NCBI GenBank assembly: GCA_937915545.1 | Contig: CALGIJ010000004.1 | Coordinates: forward strand, 298,022-362,021 | Direction: 5' to 3' | Source of the DNA: an uncultured Desulfobacterales bacterium | GTDB lineage: Bacteria > Desulfobacterota > Desulfobulbia > Desulfobulbales > Desulfocapsaceae | DNA length: 64,000 nucleotides | Part shown: one piece after another, positions 16,256-34,239 of the stretch | How the letters are laid out: every line of letters begins with the position of its first letter | How positions within the stretch are numbered: the stretch's first letter is position 1 | Translations under genes and position numbers: made by a program | Notes under the pieces: generated by a model | The model's input: only the letters and a program-made list of their open reading frames with translations | The model's database searches: none | What the model was told of the DNA's origin: nothing

Positions 16256-17698
16256 CTATTTGGAAAAGGGGTTTTCCCGGCTGTAATGGATCTTGGCGAT
16301 GAAGCGCGCCAGCTTGCCCACCTCGCTGGCATCCTCGTCATAGACGAAGATATGCGGGTGACTCTCAATATAGGAGGTATCGAAGTTGCCGCTGAGGAAG
16401 TCGCGCTCGTTGGCGATATTCATATAGAAGGGGATGGTGGTCTTGGGGCCGCGGATGGCGAAGTTCTGCAGACAGCGTTTGAGGCGGCCGACCGTCTCCT
16501 CCCAGGTGAAGCCGTGCACGGTCAGCTTGACGAGCAGCGAGTCGTAAACCTCGGGAATGATGTAGCCCTGGTAGACGAAGCCGTCGAGACGTACGCCGAA
16601 ACCGCCGGTGGAACGGTAGACATGGACCTTTTTGCCCCCTTCGGGCATGAAGTCGTTTTTCGGGTCCTCGGCGTTGATACGCACCTCGATGGCATGGCCG
16701 CGGATCTGTACGTCGTCCTGGGTGAAGGAGAGCGGCTTGCCGAAGGCGATGTTGATCTGGTTGCGGACGATGTCGATGCCGGTGATCATCTCGGTGACGG
16801 TATGTTCCACCTGGACCCGGGTGTTGATCTCCATGAAATAGTAGCGCTGGTCGCGGTCGATGAGGAATTCCACCGTGCCGGCGTTGAGGTAGTTGGCGGC
16901 CCGGGCAGCGCGCACCGCGGTGTCGCAGATCTCGTCGAGGAGCGCCTGGTTCTTGATCATCGACGGGGCGATCTCCACCAGCTTCTGGTTACGGCGCTGG
17001 ATGGAGCAGTCGCGGGTGCCGAGGTGGAGGGTGTGGCCATGGCTGTCGGCAAGGATCTGCACCTCGACGTGCTTGGGGTTGACCACCAGCTTCTCGAGGT
17101 AGACGGAGTCGTCGTTGAAGGCGGCCAGGGCCTCGGCCCGGGCCACCGGTAATTGTTCCTTGAGCTCGCTGTCGGACTCGATGCGGCGAATACCGCGGCC
17201 GCCGCCGCCGGAAGTGGCCTTGAGCATCAGGGGGTAGCCGTAGCGGGCGGCGAAGTCGAGGGCCTCGGCGACGCCTTCGCGCCCCTGCTTGAGGTTCTGC
17301 GTGCCGGGCACCATGGGGATGCCGGCCTCGGCCATGATGCGCCGGGCGATGACCTTGTTGCCGAGGTTGTTGATGATCTCCGCCGTCGGCCCGATGAAGA
17401 TGATGCCGTTGTTCTCGCAAGCTTTGGCGAAGAAGGGGTTTTCGGCGAGGAAGCCGTAGCCGGGGTGAATGGCGCAGGCCCCGGAGCGCTTGGCGGCGCG
17501 GATGATCTTCTCGATGTTGAGATAGTCGACGCGCGGCCCGTCGCCGAGCAGGTAGGCCTCGTCGGCGATACGGATATGGCGCGACATCTCGTCCGGCGTC
17601 TCGTAGACGGCAACGGCTTCGTAGCCCATCTCCTGGATGGCCCGGATGAGGCGAATGGCGATCTCGCCTCGGTTGGCGACAAGAATTTTCTTTTTCAC
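16256..17698 (-). CDS. pycA: pyruvate carboxylase subunit A (biotin carboxylase)
   Basis: It carboxylates biotin with ATP and bicarbonate for transfer by PycB. It begins KKKILVANRGEIAIRLIRA and has the HPGYGFLAEN motif, the ATP-grasp glycine loop KATSGGGGRGIR, EVQILADSHG, RDCSIQRRNQK and the metal-site EINTRVQVEHTVTE. Length 480 aa. GTG 17698 is chosen because GAGGAG lies 5 bases upstream; an ATG just upstream overlaps that site. An accC role in fatty acid synthesis cannot be excluded from sequence alone, but the pycB neighbour favours pyruvate carboxylase. Confidence 0.9.
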   Translation of the reverse strand: MKKKILVANRGEIAIRLIRAIQEMGYEAVAVYETPDEMSRHIRIADEAYLLGDGPRVDYLNIEKIIRAAKRSGACAIHPGYGFLAENPFFAKACENNGIIFIGPTAEIINNLGNKVIARRIMAEAGIPMVPGTQNLKQGREGVAEALDFAARYGYPLMLKATSGGGGRGIRRIESDSELKEQLPVARAEALAAFNDDSVYLEKLVVNPKHVEVQILADSHGHTLHLGTRDCSIQRRNQKLVEIAPSMIKNQALLDEICDTAVRAARAANYLNAGTVEFLIDRDQRYYFMEINTRVQVEHTVTEMITGIDIVRNQINIAFGKPLSFTQDDVQIRGHAIEVRINAEDPKNDFMPEGGKKVHVYRSTGGFGVRLDGFVYQGYIIPEVYDSLLVKLTVHGFTWEETVGRLKRCLQNFAIRGPKTTIPFYMNIANERDFLSGNFDTSYIESHPHIFVYDEDASEVGKLARFIAKIHYSRENPFSK

Positions 17699-17904
17699 GG
17701 CGTCTCCTCTCATCAATGGCGCACGTTACCTTTCCGTTAACGAAAAATGGCGGCTTCCCCGTCGACTATCCCGGTACGACATCACCCCCCCACGGGGGAC
17801 CCAGTCAAGGGACAGGCCTGGGCGAAGGTTGCAATATGAAACAACATGCCGTTATCACACGCTTTACTTCCGCGCCCGGTGCAGTTTCAGCTGGCATGGA
17901 GGCA

Positions 17905-17933
17905 ACTTTAATCAATATCATTACATTAATCAA
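17905..17933 (-). promoter_or_regulatory. candidate pycAB promoter
   Basis: On the minus strand TTGATT (17933-17928), 17-base spacer, TAAAGT (17910-17905), about 207 bases before the pycA GTG. It is embedded in the only AT-rich stretch of the 577-base pycA-carA intergenic region. Confidence 0.4.
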
Positions 17934-17934
17934 T
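17908..17934. repeat. tandem TTAATCAAT motif, 18-bp period
   Basis: Two identical TTAATCAAT copies (17908-17916 and 17926-17934) are separated by 9 bases and overlap the predicted pycAB promoter. Same-face direct repeats of this kind are typical of a regulator site. The rest of the 577-base gap shows no gene-like content apart from the carA promoter. Confidence 0.4.
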
Positions 17935-18048
17935 CAGCAAAACTGAGACCAACCTTTGCAACACCGCTTTTCCTTTCATGGACGCGGGCCACATCCCAGA
18001 AGCGGTTCGGCAACTCTGCCGGGAAACAAGAGCGCCTCCCGTTTACGG

Positions 18049-18077
18049 TTGACTAAACCCGCCCGGTCAAGTTAAAT
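18049..18077 (+). promoter_or_regulatory. candidate promoter for carAB
   Basis: TTGACT (18049-18054), 17-base spacer, TTAAAT (18072-18077). The leader to the carA ATG is about 190 bases and very GC-rich; I see no clear attenuator in it. Confidence 0.45.
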
Positions 18078-18275
18078 ATTGAGGTTTTGCCTACAGATTC
18101 AAGAGGGAGGACAATTTTTCCCTCAGCTCCCCGGCCGGGCGCCCCGCCGGCGCCGCCGCCAAGCCTTCACAACCGGATATTTCGCCGACCTTCTCCTCCG
18201 CGGTCGCCGCGTCGCCCTGCTGCGGGCCGGCGCCGCCAGCGGCCGCGGTCGGCTCAGCCCCCGAGGACCCATGCC

Positions 18276-19406
18276 ATGAAAGCGATCATTGCCCTGGAAG
18301 ACGGAACCACCTTTGCCGGCCGCTCCTTCACTGGAGACGGCGAGGCGGTTGGCGAAATGGTCTTCAACACCTCCATGTGCGGTTATCAGGAGGTGCTCAC
18401 CGACCCTTCCTACACCGGGCAGCTGGTCACCATGACCTACCCCCTCATCGGCAACTACGGGATCAACGATGAGGACATGGAATCAGCCGCGGTGCACCCT
18501 AAGGCCTTCCTCGTCAAGGAGTACCACCACCTGCCTTGCAACCACCGCGCCACCCGCCCCCTCGCCGACTTCCTCCAGCAGTACGGCATCCTCGGCGTCG
18601 AGGGCTTCGACACCCGCGCCCTGGTGCGCCATCTGCGCAGCCGCGGGGCGATGAAAGGCATCGTCTCGACCCGCGATCTCGACCCCCGCTCGCTGGTTGA
18701 GCGGGCCAGGAGCTGGCCGGGCTTTCTCGGCCAGGACCTGGTTGCCGAAGTGACCTGCGCCGCCCCCTACGGCTGGGCCGACAACCGCCCGCAGCCGGGC
18801 GAACATTTCGCCAGCGCCGCCGGCGGCGCCGACAGCTTCAGGGTAGTGGCGATGGATTTCGGCATCAAATACAACCAGCTGCGCATCCTCGCCGAGAAAG
18901 GCTGCCGCGTCCAGGTGGTGCCCGCCTACACCAGCGCCGCCGAGATCCTCGCCATGCAGCCGGACGGTGTCTTTCTCTCCAACGGCCCCGGCGATCCGGC
19001 CGGGGTGCGCGGAGTGGTGGAGACGGTGCGCCAGTTGCTCGGCAGAACGCCCATCTTCGGCATCTGCCTTGGCCACCAGATCCTCGGCCTCGCCTACGGC
19101 GGCACCTCCTACAAGCTCAAGTTCGGCCACCGTGGCGGCAACCAGCCGGTCAAGGACCTGACCACCGGCCATGTCGAGATCACCTCGCAGAATCATGGCT
19201 TCTGTATCGATATCGGCAGCCTGCCGGCGGGCGAGGTCGAGGTCACCCATATCAACCTCAACGACAACAGCCTCGAGGGCATGCGCCACACCGTCCACCC
19301 GGCCTTCTCGGTGCAGTACCACCCGGAGCACGCCCCCGGCCCCCACGATGCCGTCTACCTCTTTGACCGCTTCATCGCCATGATGCGCGACCAGCGGGCG
19401 GCCTAG
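18276..19406 (+). CDS. carA: carbamoyl-phosphate synthase small subunit (glutaminase)
   Basis: CarA hydrolyses glutamine and channels ammonia to CarB for arginine and pyrimidine synthesis. The N-terminal domain has EDGTTFAGRSF and MVFNTSMCGYQEVLTDPSY. The class I amidotransferase domain has FLSNGPGDP, the nucleophile motif GICLGHQILGLA and QYHPEHAPGPHD. Length 376 aa is normal. ATG 18276 has GAGGA 8 bases upstream; upstream open sequence is low-complexity. carB follows after 64 bases. Confidence 0.96.
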   Translation: MKAIIALEDGTTFAGRSFTGDGEAVGEMVFNTSMCGYQEVLTDPSYTGQLVTMTYPLIGNYGINDEDMESAAVHPKAFLVKEYHHLPCNHRATRPLADFLQQYGILGVEGFDTRALVRHLRSRGAMKGIVSTRDLDPRSLVERARSWPGFLGQDLVAEVTCAAPYGWADNRPQPGEHFASAAGGADSFRVVAMDFGIKYNQLRILAEKGCRVQVVPAYTSAAEILAMQPDGVFLSNGPGDPAGVRGVVETVRQLLGRTPIFGICLGHQILGLAYGGTSYKLKFGHRGGNQPVKDLTTGHVEITSQNHGFCIDIGSLPAGEVEVTHINLNDNSLEGMRHTVHPAFSVQYHPEHAPGPHDAVYLFDRFIAMMRDQRAA

Positions 19407-19470
19407 CCGCCGGCCAGGAGAAAGACCCGCCACCCCGCAACCCCTTCAAGAGCCAGAGCACGCGACAACC

Positions 19471-22692
<3,222 letters not shown>

Positions 22693-22704
22693 GGAGAGGA
22701 AGCA

Positions 22705-22869
22705 ATGCGGGATTCCCTCGACAATGCCAGTTTTTGCGTTACCATTACCAGGTGGCTTTCTGGCATCAAGACTATCTCGGCCCAGTTGCAGAGCCGGCCG
22801 CCCCTTGCGCCACCAGGGGCCCCCGCAGCGCAGACCCGATCGGCCGCCGCCCTCGGGAACACAGATTAA
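22705..22869 (+). CDS. possible 54-residue small protein between carB and ftsH
   Basis: An ATG at 22705 stands behind a strong AAGGAGAGGA site 12 bases after the carB stop and stays open for 54 codons to a TAA 21 bases before ftsH. The N-terminal half is ordinary (MRDSLDNASF...); the C-terminal half is alanine/proline-rich. It could be a small protein, a leader peptide for ftsH, or chance. The same DNA contains a 7-bp inverted repeat (ATGCCAG...CTGGCAT). Confidence 0.3.
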   Translation: MRDSLDNASFCVTITRWLSGIKTISAQLQSRPPLAPPGAPAAQTRSAAALGNTD

Positions 22870-22890
22870 CAGGAGCATCCGGAGACTTCG

Positions 22891-24938
<2,048 letters not shown>

Positions 24939-24942
<4 letters not shown>

Positions 24943-25754
24943 GCGTCGCCCCCGGCGTGAAGATCATGGGCATCCTCAACGTGACGCCCGACTCCTTTTC
25001 CGACGGCGGCCGCTTCGACTCCCTCGACAAGGCGCTTGCCCAGGCCGAACGGCTCATCGCCGACGGCGCCGACATCCTCGATGTCGGCGGCGAGTCGACG
25101 CGCCCCTTTGCCCCGGCGGTGGACACCGCCGAAGAACTGCGGCGGGTCATCCCGGTCATCGAAGGGGTGCGCAAACATCACCGCATCCCCATCTCCATCG
25201 ACACCACCAAGAGGGAGGTGGCCGAACGGGCCCTCGAGGCCGGGGCGGACATCATCAACGACATCTCCGCCCTGCGCTACGACAAGGAGATGGTGAATCT
25301 GGTGCGCAAGACGGCGGTGCCGGTGATCCTCATGCACATGCAGGGCAGCCCCTCGAACATGCAGGTCGATCCCCGCTACGACGATGTCGTCGCCGACATC
25401 ATCGCCTTCTTTGGCGAGCGTGTCGACTGGCTCACCGCCCAGGGCGTGGCGCGTCAGCGCCTCATCGTCGACCCGGGCATCGGCTTCGGCAAGACCGTCG
25501 CCCACAACCTCTCGCTGCTCAAACATCTCGACGAGTTTTCCCACCGCCTCGGCCTGCCGGTGCTGCTCGGCCATAGCCGCAAGCGCTTTCTCGGCGAGAT
25601 CACCGGGATCAAGGGCGAGGCGGAGCGCGACACGGCCACCGCCGTCGCTGCCGCCCTCTGCCTCTCCAAGAACATCGCCATGGTGCGGGTGCACAACGTC
25701 GCCCTTACCCGCCAGGCCCTGCAGGTCGCCGAGGCGATGGCCACCGCCGCCTGA
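24939..25754 (+). CDS. folP: dihydropteroate synthase
   Basis: FolP condenses p-aminobenzoate with the pterin pyrophosphate in folate synthesis and is the sulfonamide target family. Visible motifs are the pterin-site MGILNVTPDSFSDGG, DVGGESTRPF, SIDTTK, INDISAL, DPGIGFGKTVAHN and LLGHSRKRFLGE. Length 271 aa is typical. ATG 24939 overlaps the ftsH stop (ATGA), an arrangement conserved in many bacteria. Confidence 0.96.
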
Positions 25755-25825
25755 GAGGCGACCCCGGTTCATCCGAGCAGGGGGCAATAGATCTCAGACG
25801 GCACCCATTCCTCGCGAAGACTCGT

Positions 25826-26326
25826 TCAGCCCTCGTTTTTCACCACGGAAAACTCGTCGAAAGAGACGAATCGATAGGTATAGGGTGTGCCAGCGACGCC
25901 GATGGCGATAATGTCGCCGTCGCGCAGGGGGACGACGCCACCATGGTCGTCGCCGCCGATCTCGCTGTCACCCACCCTGGTGCCGCAGGCGCTGCCGCGA
26001 TCCACCAGGCGGTATTCCCGTCCTTCATGGCGGATCTCGAAATGCTCCCGCGAGATGTTAAGGCGATGGCCGCGGTCGATGAGGTAGATGTCGTTGGTGG
26101 GGGCGCTGTTGTCCTTCTTGGGACGCTCGATGCTCTCCAGCCGGCCGTTGATCTTCACCACCCGCGACTCCCGGCCGACCCTGAAGGGAAAGGAGTGGAT
26201 GACGACCATGGCCCCGTGGCGCGCCGCTGGCGGCACTGCCTCGAGCGCTTCCGGGGTGAGGGCCTGCAACATCGCTTTGGGCAGCATGGCGCTGAGAATC
26301 TGCAACTTGTCTGGGGTCTGGTCCAT
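25826..26326 (-). CDS. FHA-domain protein
   Basis: The 166-residue cytoplasmic protein has a short helical N-terminus and one forkhead-associated domain (about residues 45-160). The phosphothreonine-binding elements are FRVGRESR, NISREHFEI and DRGSACGTRVGD, where the usual Asn before Gly-Thr is Cys. It presumably docks on a phosphothreonine protein; no kinase gene is nearby. It is transcribed away from tex and convergent with folP. Confidence 0.82.
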   Translation of the reverse strand: MDQTPDKLQILSAMLPKAMLQALTPEALEAVPPAARHGAMVVIHSFPFRVGRESRVVKINGRLESIERPKKDNSAPTNDIYLIDRGHRLNISREHFEIRHEGREYRLVDRGSACGTRVGDSEIGGDDHGGVVPLRDGDIIAIGVAGTPYTYRFVSFDEFSVVKNEG

Positions 26327-26454
26327 GGGCTCGCCTGGGGTGGAAGTCGTTCACTGTCCCTGTCAATACCGCGGCAGCATATCGTCTCCGGGCACGAATA
26401 TCAAACCCTTTCTTGCCGCCGCAAGCGGCCGGGATCACGCTTCTATCCCCTGAA

Positions 26455-28590
<2,136 letters not shown>

Positions 28591-28737
28591 ATTCTGGCCG
28601 TTGCGCCATCTCGCTCTTGCTTTGGCGGGGAGAGGAATGGTACATCGGAGGGGGTGCAAAGAGACCGGCCCCCAGAGCCCCGACAACTCGCCCGCCCGAG
28701 GGCGCCGGACACGCTCGAACGTGAAGCGGAGCATAGC

Positions 28738-29112
28738 ATGACCAGCGAGACCACAGCGACCATCCTCTATATCGAGGACAACCACGCCAACCAGATGCTG
28801 GTGCGGCTGATCCTCGAGCGCCGCCCGGGGGTGCGCCTGGTCACCGCCGACACCGGCGCCGGCGGCCTGCAGGAGGCGTGGCAGGAGAGACCCGCCCTGA
28901 TCTTGCTCGACATCTCTCTGCCCGACATGAACGGCTATGCGGTGCTTGCCGCCCTGCGCAGCCACCCGGATACCAAAGAAGTGCCGGTGGTGGCGATCAG
29001 CGGCGATCTGCCTAAGACGCCATCAACTGCGGGCTTTGCCCGCTATCTCAGCAAGCCCATCGAGATCGCCCCGCTTTTTCAGGCTCTTGACGACTTTCTC
29101 CCCCGCTCCTGA
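28738..29112 (+). CDS. single-domain response regulator
   Basis: The 124-residue receiver has acidic residues YIEDN, the phosphoacceptor in LILLDISLPDMNG, the AISGD threonine/serine position and the conserved lysine in LSKPIE. There is no output domain. It resembles DivK/CheY-like receivers. ATG 28738 follows a GCGGAG site. No kinase gene is adjacent. The 243-base region after it shows no gene or recognised site. Confidence 0.88.
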   Translation: MTSETTATILYIEDNHANQMLVRLILERRPGVRLVTADTGAGGLQEAWQERPALILLDISLPDMNGYAVLAALRSHPDTKEVPVVAISGDLPKTPSTAGFARYLSKPIEIAPLFQALDDFLPRS

Positions 29113-29355
29113 GCCCTCTTCCCGCTTCCCTTTCGCCCCTTGCTTTGGCGCTGCCCTTGGCTGCCGCAGCGCCTGCAAGCGAAGCGCGGTCAAACTTCGC
29201 TCGCCGTTGGCTGGCTTGGACTGCCCATTCTTCGGCGGCTTAGGCGCGAGTGGTCATGCTGCGCCGGCAATGGTCGAGGACGGTGGAGGCGTACATCCTC
29301 GGCACCAGGCCTCTTGTCACCCCATCCTGCCGTATGCAGGCGCCCAGGGCTGGCG

Positions 29356-30255
29356 CTACTCATCATGCAGGGGCCTTTGCCGCGCCCGCAGGCGGCCGAG
29401 GAGATTTTCGGCGAGATAGAGGGCGAGACCGCCCCAGATGAGGCAGAAGCCGATGACCCGCGGCCGGCTGAAGTCCTCGCCATAGACGAGTACGCCGATG
29501 ACCAGGTTGATCGAGGGGGCGAGATACTGCAAGAGGCCAAGAGTGGAGAGAGGGATCTGCTGGGCGGCATAACCGAAGAGCAGCAGTGGCACGGTGGTGA
29601 TCACTCCCGCCCCGGCAAGCAGCAGCGACCCGGCCAGGCCGATATGGCCAAAAGAACCGCTGCCGCCCAGTTCCAGGGCGAGCAGAAAAAGGACGATGGG
29701 CACAAAGAGCACCGCCGTCTCGAGGCAGAGTCCGTCGAGTGCCGGCAGCGGGTTCTTCTTATGGAGCAGGCCATAAAAGGCGAAGGTCACCGCCAGCACC
29801 ATGGCGATCCACGGGAAACGGCCATAATAGACGGTGAGGTAGAGGACGCCGAGGGCGGCGAAGACGATGGCCGCCCACTGCACCGGGCGCATGCGCTCAG
29901 CGAAAAAGAGCATGCCGAAGAGCACGTTGATCAGCGGGTTGATGAAATAGCCGAGGCTGGCTTCGACGATATGGCCGGCCTGCACCGCCCAGATATAGAG
30001 GAGCCAGTTGATCGCCAGGAGCAGCGAGGTGGCGCCGAAGGTGCGCAGGTTGCGCGACTCCCGGGCAGCGCGAAAAAACTGCCCGGTTCGGCCCAGGGCA
30101 ACGATCACCGCCAGGGTAAGGACCATCGACCAGGCCATGCGATGGCCGAGGACCTCATAGGCCGGGACCTCCTGCAGCAGCTTCCAGTAGGCCGGCAGAA
30201 CACCCCAGAAGAGATAGGCGACGACCGCAGCCGCCACCCCGCCATATGCCTTCAT
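29356..30255 (-). CDS. rarD: RarD-type EamA/DMT permease
   Basis: The 299-residue membrane protein has ten hydrophobic helices in two EamA repeats. Signature segments are YLFWGVLPAYWKLL, GHRMAWSMVL, WLLYIWAVQAGHIVEASLGYFINPL and STLGLLQYLAPSINL, all typical of RarD/chloramphenicol-sensitive-type transporters. The substrate is unknown. ATG 30255 has GGAGG just upstream. It lies 40 bases after the CcdA gene on the same strand. Confidence 0.88.
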   Translation of the reverse strand: MKAYGGVAAAVVAYLFWGVLPAYWKLLQEVPAYEVLGHRMAWSMVLTLAVIVALGRTGQFFRAARESRNLRTFGATSLLLAINWLLYIWAVQAGHIVEASLGYFINPLINVLFGMLFFAERMRPVQWAAIVFAALGVLYLTVYYGRFPWIAMVLAVTFAFYGLLHKKNPLPALDGLCLETAVLFVPIVLFLLALELGGSGSFGHIGLAGSLLLAGAGVITTVPLLLFGYAAQQIPLSTLGLLQYLAPSINLVIGVLVYGEDFSRPRVIGFCLIWGGLALYLAENLLGRLRARQRPLHDE

Positions 30256-30295
30256 CGCTCCTCCCACCGCAAGCGGTCGCGGATAGATACCATGT

Positions 30296-31051
30296 TCATT
30301 GCGCCGCCAACAGCCCGCCGGAGAGTGAATAGTAGACGATATAGCCGCCGGCGCCGAGGAGCAGCAGCGCCGAGAGCTTCTGCACGAAAGGCAGCATCCG
30401 CCGCAACGTGCCGACCACCACCCCTTCCTTGACCACGGCGATGCCCAGGGTGAGCAGCTGCATCACCGCTCCCATGCCGAGGATATAGCCGAGAAACTGC
30501 AGGAGGCCGGAGGTGAAATCCCCGGCTGCCATCGAGCTGCCGACCACCATGAGAAAGATGGGCAGAGTGCAGCCGAGGGAGGTCGCCCCGAAGGCCAGCC
30601 CGAAGAGGAAATAGCCGAGCACCGAGATCTGCCGCGGGTCGCCGATGCGTGCCGCCAGGCTGACCATGAAGTGCAGTGACAGGGTGCGGCCGAGAAGCAT
30701 CCAGCCGCCCAGAGCGACGAGGATGACGCCGACCACCACCGCCAGCCAGGGCATTACCGCCATCAGGGCGCTGCCGCCGGCGGAGACGACGATGCCGAAG
30801 AGGCCGAACAGGACGGCAAAGCCGGCGGTCACCGCCAGGGCGATCCACACCGCTTTGAACAGCCGGTAGAGCAGGGAGCGGTGGCGAAAGCCGCTGTCGT
30901 CAGCACCGAGATAGAGGGTGAGATATACCGGCAGCAGTGCGAAACCGCAGGGGTTGACGGCCGAAACCATGCCGGCGCCAAAGGCGTAGCCGAAAGGCAA
31001 CAGATCAGCGGCCTGGCTCAGCCACTGACTCAACTCCACCTGCAGGTCCAT
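30296..31051 (-). CDS. CcdA/DsbD-type transmembrane thiol reductant exporter
   Basis: The 251-residue protein has about six membrane helices and the paired cysteines of the family: Cys35 in NPCGFALLP and Cys161 in GATSLGCTLP. It passes electrons from cytoplasmic thioredoxin to periplasmic thiol proteins such as TlpA, needed for cytochrome c assembly. ATG 31051 has GAGAGGAG 4 bases upstream. The matching TlpA and CcsA-like genes are 26-29 kb away in this window. Confidence 0.88.
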   Translation of the reverse strand: MDLQVELSQWLSQAADLLPFGYAFGAGMVSAVNPCGFALLPVYLTLYLGADDSGFRHRSLLYRLFKAVWIALAVTAGFAVLFGLFGIVVSAGGSALMAVMPWLAVVVGVILVALGGWMLLGRTLSLHFMVSLAARIGDPRQISVLGYFLFGLAFGATSLGCTLPIFLMVVGSSMAAGDFTSGLLQFLGYILGMGAVMQLLTLGIAVVKEGVVVGTLRRMLPFVQKLSALLLLGAGGYIVYYSLSGGLLAAQ

Positions 31052-31141
31052 AATTCTCCTCTCACAGCAAAGCAGCGTACACCGCCCCAACAACCTGGTC
31101 GCCACGACCTTCGTCCCGCGAAATCCCCGGGGGGATCGCCC

Positions 31142-31170
31142 ATCATACCATATGACAGCAAAAAGTTGAA
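31142..31170 (-). promoter_or_regulatory. extended -10 promoter candidate for the CcdA-RarD pair
   Basis: On the minus strand TGG-TATGAT forms an extended -10 (TATGAT at 31147-31142) with a weak TTCAAC -35 17 bases upstream. It is about 90 bases from the CcdA ATG. Confidence 0.4.
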
Positions 31171-31326
31171 GTTTCCCGCCTCAGCCGCCGCAGGCATCAA
31201 CGCCATCCTTTCCCGAAGGCGCCCTCCTGCCCCTGTAGAAAAGCCCCGTTCGACTGATCACTCACCAAAACTCCTCGCGACCTTCCCAGGCGCATGGAAA
31301 ATACTCATCGCATCGCTTTGCTTTTC

Positions 31327-31335
31327 TGCTATAGT
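31327..31335 (+). promoter_or_regulatory. extended -10 element before the GGDEF gene
   Basis: TGC-TATAGT (31327-31335) is an extended -10 without a good -35. It places transcription start near 31342, which makes starts upstream of 31359 unlikely. Confidence 0.35.
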
Positions 31336-31358
31336 TGTGCACCGTTTATCAAGCAGCC

Positions 31359-33275
<1,917 letters not shown>

Positions 33276-33465
33276 GCCTCCCGCCCGGGCCCGCCCCCCT
33301 CGCCGAACGCTGCAGTATCTCCCTGCGCCGCTCTTCCCGTAAGCCCTTGCTCCGAGAAGGCTGTCCGAATACCTAAAAAGGATGTGCAGAAGACTAGCCG
33401 GCGAGAGGCCAAGCGCACTGCTCTTCGAGAGGAGCATGCCCCTTGCTGGCCTGCGGCAGACCGCC

Positions 33466-34053
33466 TCAGAAATCTTCTATGCGGTTGCCCCGCGAGACGC
33501 ACTGCTCGACGCCGCGGCAGCAGGCATCGACGGCGCGCAGCATGGCGAGGATCTCCTCATAGGCCGGATCGCCTGCGCCCAGCTGCTCTTCCGCCCTTTC
33601 GAGCAGATGGCTGCCCTGCTGCAGGAAGAGGCGCAGATCACCGAGCAGTTCCTTGCGCCGGCCGTGCTTCTCTTTCTCGCGCAGCAGCAGGGGCAGGATG
33701 CGCTCGATGGAGTGTTCCACCAGGGCATCGCGCGGGGTATTGAATTCCTCCGAGACACGCTCCAGGTTCTCCAAGGTCCTGCGCGAGATGACATAGGTTT
33801 TGGCCACCCGCTGCGGGCGGATGCCGACGCTCTCGAACTCCCGGGCGATCATCTGCAGGGCCTGGGTGTCCTCGATGAGGTGATCGAAGAGCGATTTCTG
33901 CTTGATGCCGAGCTGTGCCGCGAGAAGGCTGAGGGCATCGATGGAACGTTCCGAAAGCTTGAAGGTGGTGCGCACCGACTGGCGGCCGATGAGATCGGCG
34001 GCGGTTTCCTCGGAGTATTGGAGATGAAAGAAGGCTGGGGTCTTGTCGTCCAT
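33466..34053 (-). CDS. unknown protein with two ribbon-helix-helix-like segments
   Basis: The 195-residue protein contains two repeats that look like ribbon-helix-helix units: about residues 27-61 (TTFKLSERSIDALSLLAAQ... ) and about 84-118 (KTYVISRRTLENLERVSEEF...). Each has a short strand followed by two helices. The C-terminal 75 residues are helical with several cysteines. No named family is recognised. An inverted repeat about 95 bases upstream could be its operator. The 190-base gap downstream, to the GGDEF gene, shows nothing recognisable. Confidence 0.55.
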   Translation of the reverse strand: MDDKTPAFFHLQYSEETAADLIGRQSVRTTFKLSERSIDALSLLAAQLGIKQKSLFDHLIEDTQALQMIAREFESVGIRPQRVAKTYVISRRTLENLERVSEEFNTPRDALVEHSIERILPLLLREKEKHGRRKELLGDLRLFLQQGSHLLERAEEQLGAGDPAYEEILAMLRAVDACCRGVEQCVSRGNRIEDF

Positions 34054-34146
34054 AGGGGTCGTCCAGGTGGTGAAGGCCGGGAAACGCGTCAGGGCCTGGG
34101 GAGTCGCATGCCCGGCGGGGCGTGCCGTCTGTAGCTATTATTACCA

Positions 34147-34174
34147 TTTACAGCCGGGAGATAAACCCTGTAAA
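34147..34174. promoter_or_regulatory. inverted repeat TTTACAG-N14-CTGTAAA, candidate operator
   Basis: Perfect 7-bp half-sites with centres 21 bp apart (two helical turns) lie in the 186-base divergent region between the RHH-like gene and the Nudix fusion. On the minus strand a TAATAAT -10-like element follows directly, so binding could repress that gene. Confidence 0.4.
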
Positions 34175-34239
34175 GTGCCATCCGCCGTCATTGGCAGGAT
34201 GGAGGGGGAAAAAGGCCCTTTTACGAAGGAGAACGGAAC

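Noticed and set aside
17716..17946. A 76-codon plus-strand frame in the pycA-carA gap
   Set aside because: No ribosome site, no family features, and it covers the pycAB promoter and repeat.
29113..29355. Gap after the single receiver gene examined for a small RNA or gene
   Set aside because: No promoter, hairpin with T-run, or credible frame was found.
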